This document shows, in pieces, positions 6,688 to 15,954 of a stretch of DNA of 18,669 bases. Under the pieces are notes generated by a model. That model worked only from the letters and a program-made list of their open reading frames with translations, had not been told where the DNA came from and searched no databases. Origin of the DNA: an uncultured delta proteobacterium. Lineage in GTDB: Bacteria; Myxococcota_A; Polyangia; Polyangiales; Polyangiaceae. Positions within the stretch are counted from its first letter, which is position 1. Each line of letters opens with the position of its first letter. The position numbers and the translations under genes were made by a program. The stretch lies in NCBI GenBank assembly GCA_903893335.1, contig CAITLX010000401.1:1-18669 (forward strand), in the 5' to 3' direction.

Positions 6688-7479
6688 ATGCGGACGACGT
6701 GGGCGTCGACGACCTGGGGTGGCGCGCTTCTTCTTTGCGCGTGGGGCTGTGGGGCCAACAAGCCGGCGGACGCGCCGCCTGCCTACGGCGGCGGGGCCAA
6801 CGCGCAGTTCGGCGCAGCCGCGGGACAGCCCGGCGCGCAGCCGGCGCCTTACGGGGCAGGCGCCCCGCAAGGTGCGTACGGGCAGCAGGGCGCCTACGGG
6901 CAGCCCGCCGCGCAGCCTGCCCCCTACGGGGCTCCCGCTCCCTACGGCGCGCCGCAAGGTGCCGGCACCGGTGACGCACCGGCCGCCGGGGCTCCCGCCG
7001 GCCAGCCCGACCTCGCCGGCATGATCGGCGGCATGGTCGCGCAGGGCGCCGCGGCGCTCGGCGCCATGGGCGGCGGCGCGCCCGGCACCGACCCCGTCGC
7101 GCTCGGCATCAAGGCCACCGCGCAGCAGCAGGCCCCCGGCATGAAGGCCGACGGCCCCATCACCAAGCTCACGCTTCAGCCCGGCGCGCACGGCCAGGCG
7201 AGCTTCACGCTCCAGCCGGGCAAGTGCTACGCGTTCGTCGCGTTCGGCATGCTCGGCGTGCAGCAGCTCGCGCTCCACCTCGGCGCGCCCCCCAGCCCCA
7301 TCCCCGGCATGCCCAGCGTGGTGCCCCCGCAGGAGGGCGTCTCCAACGGCCCGACGGCCGTCATCGGCGGCGGCGGGCAGTGCGTGCGCAACCCGCTGCC
7401 TCTCCCCGTTCCCGCACAGATCGACGTCGAGATGAAGGCCGGCCAAGGCCAGGTCGGCGTGCAGGCCTACAGCAAATGA
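6688..7479 (+). CDS. Probable lipoprotein with Gly/Pro/Tyr repeats (paralog A)
   Basis: 263 residues; ATG at 6688 is preceded by a purine-rich GAGGGAGAG. The N-terminus is a signal peptide (MRTTW..., hydrophobic to residue 20) ending in AWGC with Cys21, a plausible though imperfect lipobox. Residues about 30-105 are low complexity, rich in Gly, Ala, Pro, Gln and Tyr, with repeats of APYGA and GAYGQ type. The C-terminal domain (about 138-263) contains GMKADG, SFTLQPGKCY (C180), GVQQL, PGMP, a second cysteine in QCVRNP (C232) and ends VGVQAYSK. This domain is clearly shared with the next gene product (same motifs in the same order, both cysteines conserved). I do not recognise a named family; the pattern of G-x-F-x-L-x-PG-(K/R)-CY strands suggests a beta-sandwich, possibly disulfide-linked, as inference. 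Envelope location expected. Confidence 0.82.
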   Translation: MRTTWASTTWGGALLLCAWGCGANKPADAPPAYGGGANAQFGAAAGQPGAQPAPYGAGAPQGAYGQQGAYGQPAAQPAPYGAPAPYGAPQGAGTGDAPAAGAPAGQPDLAGMIGGMVAQGAAALGAMGGGAPGTDPVALGIKATAQQQAPGMKADGPITKLTLQPGAHGQASFTLQPGKCYAFVAFGMLGVQQLALHLGAPPSPIPGMPSVVPPQEGVSNGPTAVIGGGGQCVRNPLPLPVPAQIDVEMKAGQGQVGVQAYSK

Positions 7480-7487
7480 CCCCGACC

Positions 7488-7491
7488 GGAG
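7488..7491 (+). promoter_or_regulatory. Ribosome binding site deciding the paralog B start
   Basis: GGAG is followed by an 8-base spacer and ATG at 7500. It selects this start over the in-frame ATG at 7476, which overlaps the previous stop and would add eight residues ahead of the signal peptide. Confidence 0.65.
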
Positions 7492-7499
7492 CTTCGATC

Positions 7500-8336
7500 A
7501 TGACGACCCCCTCGTTCTTCTCATCCGTTTCGTTCCGCACCGGCGCCCTCGCGGTCGCCTCCGTCGCCCTGCTCGCAGGGTGCCCCCCGAAGCCCGCCGC
7601 GACGCCCGATCCGCAGCAGCCGGGGGCCTACCCGCAGCAGCAGCAGCCCTACGGCCAGCAGCAGCCCGGCGCGTACCCGCAGCAGCAGCCTGCGTACGGC
7701 CAGCAGCAGCCCGGCGCCTACCCGCAGCAGCAGCAGCCTGCGTACGGACAGCAGCAGCCCGGCGCTTACCCGCAGCAGCAGCAGCCCTACGGGCAGCAGC
7801 CTGCGTACGGTCAGCCCCAGCCCGGCGCGGCGCCTCCGCCGGCCCAGCCCGGAGCCTTCCCGTTCCCGGGCATGGCGCAGCCCGGCGCGCAGCCCGCCGC
7901 TCCCGGCGGCGCGCAGGCGCTCGATCCCTCGGCAGCCACCGCGCTCAAGATGATGCTCGGCCAGCGCCAGGGCACCGAGGCCAAGGGCATGAAGGCCGAA
8001 GGCGACCCCATCGCCGGGCAGCTCCAGGAGGGCGGCGTCATCACCGCGCAGTTCACGATGCTGCCGGGCCGCTGCTACCAGGTGCTCGGCCAGGGCATCG
8101 GCGTGCAGCAGCTCGACCTGTCCATCACCGGCCAGTCGCCGATCTCCGTCCCCGGCATGCCGGCCCTCGCCGTGCCGGTCGCGCAGTCCTCGACGCAGGG
8201 CGCCAACGCCAGCACCAGCCCGCCCAACCTCTGCGTCTCCAACCCCTTCCCCGTGCCGGGGCAGGTGACGCTGGCGCTCAAGGCCACGCGCGGCGGCGGC
8301 ATGGTCGTCGCGCAGGTCTACGCGAAGGCGAAGTAA
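7500..8336 (+). CDS. Lipoprotein with Gln/Pro/Tyr tandem repeats (paralog B)
   Basis: 278 residues from ATG at 7500, 20 bp after the paralog A stop. A classical lipoprotein signal is present: hydrophobic core ALAVASVALLAGC with lipidated Cys28 in LLAGC, followed by PPKPAA. Residues about 39-110 are tandem repeats of PGAYPQQQ and QPYGQQ or PAYGQQ, at least four copies, a composition (Gln, Pro, Tyr, Gly; almost no charge) resembling prion-like segments. The C-terminal domain (about 148-278) matches paralog A: GMKAEG (163-168), F-x-x-LPGRCY (C192), GVQQLDL (201-207), PGMP (218-221), LCVSNP (C245) and a VAQVYAKAK end. The DNA of the repeat block (about 7614-7830) is also repetitive and therefore prone to copy-number change. 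The two genes most likely arose by tandem duplication. Function unknown; a surface or periplasmic role follows only from the signal. Confidence 0.87.
   Translation: MTTPSFFSSVSFRTGALAVASVALLAGCPPKPAATPDPQQPGAYPQQQQPYGQQQPGAYPQQQPAYGQQQPGAYPQQQQPAYGQQQPGAYPQQQQPYGQQPAYGQPQPGAAPPPAQPGAFPFPGMAQPGAQPAAPGGAQALDPSAATALKMMLGQRQGTEAKGMKAEGDPIAGQLQEGGVITAQFTMLPGRCYQVLGQGIGVQQLDLSITGQSPISVPGMPALAVPVAQSSTQGANASTSPPNLCVSNPFPVPGQVTLALKATRGGGMVVAQVYAKAK
7614..7830 (+). repeat. Coding tandem repeats rich in CAG/CAGCAG
   Basis: The DNA repeats units that contain runs of CAG codons separated by CCC TAC/GCG TAC GG(C/A/G), giving the PGAYPQQQ(Q)PAYGQQ protein repeats. Units are close but not identical, with variable numbers of CAG codons (three or four per run), as expected from slippage or unequal recombination. 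Confidence 0.8.
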
Positions 8337-8378
8337 CTCCTCTCCCACAACCCCGACACCGCGCCCACGCGCGGTCCG

Positions 8379-9317
8379 ATGGGGCGCCCCATGGCGCCCC
8401 ATCGTTCCTTTCGCGTCCTCGATCTCGACTACCCGGCTGCGCTCCGCGCGCTCCCCTCGCCGCCCGACCCGCTCTGCGTGCGCGGCGAGCTCCCCCCGGC
8501 CCCGTACGGCGGCGTCGCGATCGTCGGCACGCGCGAGCCCACGCCCGACGCCGCGAGGTTCGCGCGTGAGCTCGCCGGCACGCTCGCGCGCCTCGGGGTC
8601 GTCGTCTGGTCCGGCGGCGCGCTCGGCATCGACGCAGCCGCGCACGAGGGCGCGCTCGCCGCCGGCGGGCCGACCGTCGTCGTCACGGGCACGGGGCTCG
8701 ACCACTGTTTTCCGCCCGAGCACGCCGCGCTCTTCGACCGCGTGGTCGCGAGCGGCGGCGCGCTCGTCTCCCCCTTCGCGCCCGAGCAGCCCGCGACGAC
8801 CTGGACGTTCCTGCGCCGCAACCCGGTGCTCGCGGCGCTCACCCGCGCGCTCGTCGTCGTGCAGGCGCCCCTGCGCAGCGGCGCCCGCTCGGCGGCGGCG
8901 GCGGCGCGGCGCCTCGGCCGCCCCCTGTACGTCGTGCCCGCCGCCCCCTGGGACACCCGCGGGCTCGGGTGCCTCGCCGAGATCGAGCGCGGCGCCACGC
9001 CGCTCACGCGCGTGCCGCGCCTGCTCGAGGCTCTCGGACTTTCGACCCCCGACGCGCCGGCGGAGGGCTCGGGGCACGCGCCAGCACCGGCTGCGGGGGC
9101 CCCGCGCTCGGCGGCGCTCGAGGCCGCGATCGCCGCGCTCGACCCGACCGCGCGCCGCGTGCTCGATGCGCTCGGCGAGCACCCCGCGCACGTCGACGAA
9201 CTGTGCGTCCGGACGGGCCTCGAGGCGCGCGTCGTGCAGCAGGTGATCTTGACGCTGACCCTCGAAGCCGTACTAGTAGAGGGCTCCGCCGGGCTCTATA
9301 TGCCGGCAACTCGTTGA
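8379..9317 (+). CDS. dprA: DprA/Smf-like DNA-processing protein
   Basis: 312 residues from ATG at 8379 (an in-frame ATG at 8391 gives 308). DprA binds incoming single-stranded DNA in natural transformation and loads RecA. The Rossmann-like core shows VAIVGTREPT (46-55), WSGGALGIDAAAHEGAL (77-93), TGTGLDHCFPPEH (103-115), FLRRN (144-148) and SGARSAAAAA (167-176), where most DprA proteins have an SGSLITA-like sequence. The N-terminal SAM-like domain of longer DprA proteins is missing; only about 45 residues precede the fold. A C-terminal winged-helix domain follows at about 245-312 (DPTARRVLDALGEHPAHVDEL...). Its place directly before topA and trmFO matches the order in other phyla. Competence in this organism is not shown by the sequence; many non-competent bacteria keep the gene. 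Confidence 0.9.
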   Translation: MGRPMAPHRSFRVLDLDYPAALRALPSPPDPLCVRGELPPAPYGGVAIVGTREPTPDAARFARELAGTLARLGVVVWSGGALGIDAAAHEGALAAGGPTVVVTGTGLDHCFPPEHAALFDRVVASGGALVSPFAPEQPATTWTFLRRNPVLAALTRALVVVQAPLRSGARSAAAAARRLGRPLYVVPAAPWDTRGLGCLAEIERGATPLTRVPRLLEALGLSTPDAPAEGSGHAPAPAAGAPRSAALEAAIAALDPTARRVLDALGEHPAHVDELCVRTGLEARVVQQVILTLTLEAVLVEGSAGLYMPATR

Positions 9318-9396
9318 AATAGCTCAGGTTTACAGCATTTTGCCCGCGTCGCAGTCCGACGCCGGCCCCTCTTCCCGTCCGAAAGCACCCGCTTCC
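9265..9396 (+). promoter_or_regulatory. A/T-richer island before topA, candidate promoter
   Basis: The end of dprA and the 79-bp gap before topA are strikingly less GC-rich than the rest: TACTAGTA palindrome (9271-9278), CTATATG (about 9295-9301), TTGAAA (9314-9319), GGTTTACAGCATTTTG (9328-9343). In a genome this GC-rich such islands often mark promoters, so topA probably has its own. TTGAAA is a fair -35, but no matching -10 stands out at 16-18 bp. Confidence 0.4.
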
Positions 9397-11793
9397 ATGG
9401 CCGCCAAGACCCTCGTCGTCGTCGAGTCCCCCGCCAAGGCGAAGACCGTCAAGAAGTACCTCGGAGCCGGCTACGAGGTGCTCGCCTCGAAGGGTCATGT
9501 GAAGGACCTGCCGAAGAAGCTCGGCGTCGACGTCGAGCACGACTTCACCGAGACCTACGAGGTCATCGACGTGAAGGCGAAGGTGCTCGCCGAGCTCAAG
9601 GCGGCCTCGAAGTCGGCCCAGCACCTCCTGCTCGCGACCGACCCCGATCGCGAGGGGGAGGCCATCGCGTGGCACCTGTCCGACGAGCTGGCGCGCCCCG
9701 ACCTCACGGTGCGCCGCGTCGAGTTCCACGAGATCACGAAGAAGGGCGTCGAGCTCGGCGTCGCCCACCCGCGCGACCTCGACACCCACCTGTACGACGC
9801 GCAGCGCGCGCGCCGCGTGCTCGACCGCATCGTCGGCTACGACGTCTCGGCGCTCGTCTGGTCGAAGCTCGCGTTCGGGCTGTCGGCGGGGCGCGTGCAG
9901 TCGGTCGCCCTGCGCCTCATCGTCGACCGCGAGCGCGAGGTCGAGGCCTTCGTGCCCGAGGAGTACTGGAACATCGGCGCGTGCGTGCTCGGCAGCAACC
10001 GCCCGCCGTTCGTCGCGCGCCTCGCCTCCGCCGACGGCGAGAAGCTCGAGGTGACGCGCGGCGAGAAGGCAGGCGCCGTGCGCGCCGACCTCGAGGGGGC
10101 GACCTACCGCGTCGCCAAGGTCGTCAAGCGCGAGCAGAAGCGCCGCGCGCCCGCGCCGTACACGACGTCGAAGCTCCAGCAGGACGCGACCTCGTACCTG
10201 CGCTTCACGACCAAGCGCACCATGCAGATCGCGCAGGGGCTCTACGAGGGCATCGACCTCGGCAAGGACGGCGGCCCGGTCGGCCTCATCACCTACATGC
10301 GTACCGACTCGGTGCGCGTGAGCACCGACGCCATCGACGCCGTGCGCGCGACCATCACCGAGCTGTTCGGCGCCTCGCACCTGCCCGACACGCCGAACCT
10401 CTACAAGGCGAAGAAGAACGCGCAGGAGGCCCACGAGGCCATCCGCCCGACGTCGATGGAGTTCCCGCCGAGCGTCGTGCAGAAGCACCTCAAGGACGAG
10501 CAGTTCAAGCTCTACAAGCTCATCTGGGAGCGCTTCATGGCCTCGCAGATGGCCCCCGCGGTCTACGACCAGACGGGCGTCGACATCGAGGCGACGCCGC
10601 GCGACGGCGGCGCCGCGCACCGCGTGTACGGCATGCGCGCGAGCGGGCGCACGCTCAAGTTCGGCGGCTGGCTCGAGGCCTACGGCCGCGGCGTCGAGGC
10701 GCCCAAGCAGCTCGCCGGCGAGGACGAGGTCGACGAGCCCGAGGCGGGCCAGGCAGCGGCTGCCGCGGTCGAGGTCTCGCTCGAAGAGAGCGCGGACGCG
10801 ACCCTCCCCGAGCTCACCGAGGGCGAGACGCTCGCGCTCGTGAGCCCGCCGGGCGTGGTCGCCGAGCAGAAGTTCACGCAGCCGCCCGCGCGCTACAACG
10901 AAGGCTCGCTCGTGCGCGAGCTCGAGAAGCGCGGCATCGGGCGCCCCGCGACGTACGCCGAGATCATCGCGAAGGTGCAGGCGCGCGACTACGTCGAGAA
11001 GCTCGCGTCGGGCGCGTTCCAGCCGAGCACGCTCGGCAAGTTCGTCGTCGATGGCCTGGTCTCCGGCCAGCTCGACTTCATGGACCCCAACTTCACCGCG
11101 ACCATGGAAGAGGAGCTCGACGAGGTCGAGCGCGGCCACGTCGGCCGCGTGGCGATGCTTCGCCGCTTCTACGACCGGTTCAAGCAGCAGCTCGACGCCG
11201 CCAAGAAGCAGAAGCGCTGGGCGCCCGAGCCGACGCCGACCGACAACAAGTGCCCCGAGTGCGGCGAGCCGATGCTCAAGCGCTGGAGCAAGAACGGCTG
11301 GTTCCTCGGCTGCACGGCGTACCCCAAGTGCAAGACGACGCAGGACCTCGGCCAGGACGGCACGCGCACGACGCCGCTGCCGGTGAAGATGACCGACGAG
11401 ATCTGCCACGAGTGCGGCAAGCCCATGGTCATCAAGGCCGGCCGCTACGGCGAGTTCCTCTCGTGCTCGGACTACCCGACGTGCAAGGCCACGCGCCCGG
11501 TGCCGATGGGCATCGCGTGCCCGAAGTGCGGCGGCCAGCTCATCGAGGTGCGCTCGCGCAAGCGCGGCGGCCGCACGTTCTACGGCTGCTCGAACTACGC
11601 CGCCGCGGCCAAGTGCGAGTTCAAGCTGTGGCAGAAGCCGGTGCCCGAGCCCTGCCCGTCGTGCGGCGCGGCGTTCCTCGTGCGCGGCGGCGGCAAGAAG
11701 GCGCCCGTGCTCGCGTGCTCGACCGAGGGCTGCGGGTTCAAGAAGCCCGTCGTGGACGAGCCTCGCCCGGACGCCGCAGCGGCGGCCGGCTGA
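9397..11793 (+). CDS. topA: DNA topoisomerase I (type IA)
   Basis: 798 residues from ATG at 9397 (MAAKTLVVVESPAKAK); an in-frame TTG at 9340 exists but adds a non-conserved stretch. The enzyme relaxes negative supercoils by cleaving one strand through a 5'-phosphotyrosine. The TOPRIM domain has E10 (VVESPAKA) and DPDREGEAIAWHL (82-94). The active-site tyrosine is Y300 in ITYMRTDSVR. AHEAIRPT follows the cap region. The catalytic core is followed by four C-terminal zinc ribbons beginning near residues 619 (CPEC), 670 (CHEC), 708 (CPKC) and 753 (CPSC), each with a second cysteine pair. The GRYGEFLSCS repeat is typical of topoisomerase C-terminal domains. An acidic Ala-rich insert (about 440-475) precedes the last core segment. 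trmFO begins 3 bp after the stop, so the two are cotranscribed. Confidence 0.98.
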   Translation: MAAKTLVVVESPAKAKTVKKYLGAGYEVLASKGHVKDLPKKLGVDVEHDFTETYEVIDVKAKVLAELKAASKSAQHLLLATDPDREGEAIAWHLSDELARPDLTVRRVEFHEITKKGVELGVAHPRDLDTHLYDAQRARRVLDRIVGYDVSALVWSKLAFGLSAGRVQSVALRLIVDREREVEAFVPEEYWNIGACVLGSNRPPFVARLASADGEKLEVTRGEKAGAVRADLEGATYRVAKVVKREQKRRAPAPYTTSKLQQDATSYLRFTTKRTMQIAQGLYEGIDLGKDGGPVGLITYMRTDSVRVSTDAIDAVRATITELFGASHLPDTPNLYKAKKNAQEAHEAIRPTSMEFPPSVVQKHLKDEQFKLYKLIWERFMASQMAPAVYDQTGVDIEATPRDGGAAHRVYGMRASGRTLKFGGWLEAYGRGVEAPKQLAGEDEVDEPEAGQAAAAAVEVSLEESADATLPELTEGETLALVSPPGVVAEQKFTQPPARYNEGSLVRELEKRGIGRPATYAEIIAKVQARDYVEKLASGAFQPSTLGKFVVDGLVSGQLDFMDPNFTATMEEELDEVERGHVGRVAMLRRFYDRFKQQLDAAKKQKRWAPEPTPTDNKCPECGEPMLKRWSKNGWFLGCTAYPKCKTTQDLGQDGTRTTPLPVKMTDEICHECGKPMVIKAGRYGEFLSCSDYPTCKATRPVPMGIACPKCGGQLIEVRSRKRGGRTFYGCSNYAAAAKCEFKLWQKPVPEPCPSCGAAFLVRGGGKKAPVLACSTEGCGFKKPVVDEPRPDAAAAAG

Positions 11794-11796
11794 CCC

Positions 11797-13143
11797 GTGC
11801 CGACCGTCACCGTCGTCGGCGCGGGCCTGGCCGGCTGCGAGGCCGCTTGGCAGCTCGCCGAGCGCGGCATCGACGTCGAGCTGCTCGAGCAGAAGCCCAA
11901 GCGCCGCACCCCGGCGCAGTCGACCGACGCGCTCGCCGAGCTCGTGTGCTCCAACTCGATGCGCGGCGCGGCGCTCGCCAACGCGGTGGGGCTGCTCAAG
12001 GAGGAGCTTCGCCGCGCGGGCTCGCTCGTGCTCGCGGCAGCCGACGCGACGCGCGTGCCGGCGGGCGGCGCGCTCGCGGTCGATCGCGAGAAGTTCGGCG
12101 CCTGGGTCACCGAGCGCATCACGGCGCACCCGCGCATCCGCCTGCACCACGACGAGGTGCTCGCGATCCCCGCCGCGCGCCCGTGCATCCTCGCGACCGG
12201 CCCGCTGACGGGCGACGCGCTGGCGAGCGACCTCGGGCGCGCCGTCGGCGCCGAGCACCTCGCCTACTACGACGCCATCGCGCCCATCGTCGCGGCCGAC
12301 TCGATCGACACGGCGAAGGTGTGGAAGCAGTCGCGCTGGGACAAGGGCTCGGAGGACGGCGACGAGGCGGCGTACATCAACTGCCCGTTCGACGGCCCGG
12401 GCTACCGCGCCTTCGTCGCCGCGCTGCGCGCCGCCGAGAAGGTGGCGCCGCGCGCGTTCGAGGACGTGCGCTACTTCGAGGGGTGCCTGCCCATCGAGGT
12501 CATGGCCGAGCGCGGCGAGGAGACGCTCGCCTTCGGGCCCATGAAGCCGGTCGGCCTCACCGACCCGCGCACCGGGCTGCGTCCGCACGCGGTCGTGCAG
12601 CTTCGCCCCGAGGACAACGCGCTGACCGCGTACAACCTCGTCGGGTTCCAGACGCGCATGACGTGGACGGCGCAGGCCGAGGTGCTGCGCACCATCCCGG
12701 GGCTCGAGCAAGCCGAGTTCCTGCGATTCGGCGCCGTGCACCGCAACACGTTCCTCGACGCGCCGCGGCTGCTCGACGGCACGATGCAGCTGCTCGCGCT
12801 GCCGGGCGTCTACGTCGCGGGGCAGCTCGCCGGCGTCGAGGGCTACGTCGAGAGCACCGCGGCGGGGCTCGTGTGCGCCATCCGCCTCGCGGGGGAGCTT
12901 CTCGGCGCGCCCGTGCCGCCGCCTCCCGCGACGACGGCGCTCGGCGGCATCACCGGACACCTCGCCCGCGCGGTGCCGCGCTACCAGCCGTCGAACGTGA
13001 CCTGGGCGCACCTCCCGCCCTTCGGCGACCGTCGCATGCGCAAGCACGAGCGCTACGAGCGCATGGCCGAGCGCGCCCTCGCGCACCTCGACCCGTGGCT
13101 CGCGGCCATCGGCGTCGCGACGCCGCCGACCCGCCCGGTTTGA
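11797..13143 (+). CDS. trmFO: tRNA (uracil-54-C5)-methyltransferase, folate/FAD-dependent
   Basis: 448 residues from GTG at 11797, 3 bp after the topA stop. TrmFO makes ribothymidine 54 in the T-loop of tRNA, using methylenetetrahydrofolate as carbon donor and FAD for reduction. The N-terminal FAD-binding motif is VVGAGLAGCEAA (6-17). Family signatures follow: ELVCSNSMRG (48-57), FEGCLPIEVMA (near 227-237), FGPMKPVGLTDPRTG, YNLVGFQTRM, IPGLEQAEFLRFGAVHRNT, and GVEGYVESTAAG. Cys51 and Cys230 correspond to the two functionally important cysteines of the B. subtilis enzyme (Cys53 and Cys226 from memory). Length agrees with the family (about 435-450). The adjacency to topA is widely conserved, for example in Bacillus where the gene was called gid. 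Confidence 0.97.
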   Translation: MPTVTVVGAGLAGCEAAWQLAERGIDVELLEQKPKRRTPAQSTDALAELVCSNSMRGAALANAVGLLKEELRRAGSLVLAAADATRVPAGGALAVDREKFGAWVTERITAHPRIRLHHDEVLAIPAARPCILATGPLTGDALASDLGRAVGAEHLAYYDAIAPIVAADSIDTAKVWKQSRWDKGSEDGDEAAYINCPFDGPGYRAFVAALRAAEKVAPRAFEDVRYFEGCLPIEVMAERGEETLAFGPMKPVGLTDPRTGLRPHAVVQLRPEDNALTAYNLVGFQTRMTWTAQAEVLRTIPGLEQAEFLRFGAVHRNTFLDAPRLLDGTMQLLALPGVYVAGQLAGVEGYVESTAAGLVCAIRLAGELLGAPVPPPPATTALGGITGHLARAVPRYQPSNVTWAHLPPFGDRRMRKHERYERMAERALAHLDPWLAAIGVATPPTRPV

Positions 13144-13185
13144 CCCTCACGACGAGGCACCACTAGACTCGCGGTCCGAGGGCGC

Positions 13186-14894
<1,709 letters not shown>

Positions 14895-14913
<19 letters not shown>

Positions 14914-14942
14914 CCCTTCCCTGCGCCCGAGGCCGACGCGGC
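14895..14942. repeat. 15-bp direct repeat across a convergent junction
   Basis: CGAGGCCGACGCGGC occurs at 14895-14909, inside the last codons (LEADAA) of the kinase gene, and again at 14928-14942, in the 33-bp gap before the stop codon of the minus-strand HAD gene. The offset is 33 bp. The flanks are only weakly similar, so this may be a decayed tandem duplication of the gene end. Confidence 0.5.
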
Positions 14943-14946
14943 GTGC

Positions 14947-15954
14947 CTACCGCCGCCGCAGGCTGTGGTCGCCGAGCAGCGCGAGGTAGTCGGGGGTGCC
15001 GCGAGGCTGCAGCCCGCGGCGCACGCTGGGAGCGGCGTCGCCGAGGTGCTCGCACAGCCGCTCGATCTCAAGCGCGGCGGGCTTCGGCAGCGTCGCGGCG
15101 ACCGCGTCGCACGCGTCTCCCAGCGTGGCGACGCCGGTGCCGTCGAGGTGCCCGCGCCGCGCGAGGTCGAGGTACGAGCGCAGGAGCTGATCGCCGTCGA
15201 AGCGGTGGCGCACGACGAGATCGGCGGCGACGCGCAGCACCGAGTCGGCCGTCAGGCGGCCGTCCTCCTGCAGCACGAACGCGGCTTGCAGGTAGTTGTA
15301 GAACGGGACGAGGCGCGGTGCGTAGGGCTCGAAGTCTCGAGGCGCGCGCTGCCGGTCGAGGTGGATGAGGATGCGCTCGACGGCCTCGCCGCGCTCGATG
15401 AGGCGCGTGGCGCGCTGCGCGTCGACGATGGCCTCGGCGTACGAGCGGTTGGCCACGAGGATGCGCTCGAGCTCGGCGTCGCCGACGCGCCCCGCGACGA
15501 CGTCGGCGTACAGCGAGTAGACGAACGCGTCCGACTCGCTGTCGTCGCCGAGCAGCACCTCGCCGACGACCTCGCCCGACGCCTGGCGCTGCGGCGCGAG
15601 CGCCGCCCGCGCGCCGAGCAGCGCCGGCAGCTTGTAGCCCAGCTGATCGCGCAGCGCGCGCAGCCGGAAGCGGAGCAGGTTCTGCAAGTTGGGCTTGAGC
15701 GTGAGCTCGTCCCACCGCACGCCGTCGAGGCGCAGCTTCTTCTCGATGCGGCCGCGCATCTGCTCGGGGCTCCCCGAGAGGATGTGGATGGCGGCGCCGG
15801 TCGCGGCGATCTCGCAGAGCAGCGTGGCCGCCCCGGGGACGGTGCGCTTCTGCTCGGGCGTCTCGAGCGCGGTGCGCACGAGGTCGCGCAGCGTGTCGAA
15901 CTCGGTCCGCAGGTACGTCTTGTCGAGGTCCCAGCGCGCGACGAAGGGGGTCAT
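14947..15954 (-). CDS. HAD-fold DUF2183/APP1-like putative phosphatase
   Basis: 335 residues from ATG at 15954, which overlaps the TGA of the upstream kinase-ATPase gene by 4 bp (ATGA), indicating translational coupling. All four HAD motifs are visible: motif I DLDKT (9-13, D9 nucleophile and D11), motif II SGSP (60-63), motif III K87 in LKPN, and motif IV GDDSESD (136-142). The GDDSESDAFVYSLY stretch recalls the DUF2183 domain of yeast phosphatidate phosphatase App1, where a GDSGxxDxEIY sequence is found. The second half (about 160-335) is helical and unrecognised. No signal peptide or membrane helix is seen, so a cytoplasmic or peripheral membrane enzyme is likely. A phospholipid head-group or phosphatidate substrate is possible by similarity only; protein-phosphate substrates are not excluded given the kinase partner. 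Confidence 0.78.
   Translation of the reverse strand: MTPFVARWDLDKTYLRTEFDTLRDLVRTALETPEQKRTVPGAATLLCEIAATGAAIHILSGSPEQMRGRIEKKLRLDGVRWDELTLKPNLQNLLRFRLRALRDQLGYKLPALLGARAALAPQRQASGEVVGEVLLGDDSESDAFVYSLYADVVAGRVGDAELERILVANRSYAEAIVDAQRATRLIERGEAVERILIHLDRQRAPRDFEPYAPRLVPFYNYLQAAFVLQEDGRLTADSVLRVAADLVVRHRFDGDQLLRSYLDLARRGHLDGTGVATLGDACDAVAATLPKPAALEIERLCEHLGDAAPSVRRGLQPRGTPDYLALLGDHSLRRR

Noticed and set aside
6549..6761. N-terminal extension of the DHH protein to position 6761
   Set aside because: The extra residues are Arg/Pro-rich, cross the palindromic promoter region and overlap the divergent lipoprotein gene; the family fold begins right after the ATG at 6548.
7521..9191. A 556-codon minus-strand open frame opposite lipoprotein B and dprA
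   Set aside because: Antisense shadow; its Leu-rich run mirrors the CAG-rich repeat on the other strand.
9004..13086. A 1360-codon open frame on the minus strand
   Set aside because: It is antisense to dprA end, topA and trmFO, has Arg/Ala/Leu/His-rich composition without domains, and is explained by the lack of stop codons in GC-saturated DNA.
9669..13166. A 1165-codon plus-strand open frame
   Set aside because: Out-of-frame shadow of topA and trmFO with Arg/Ala/Pro/His low complexity.
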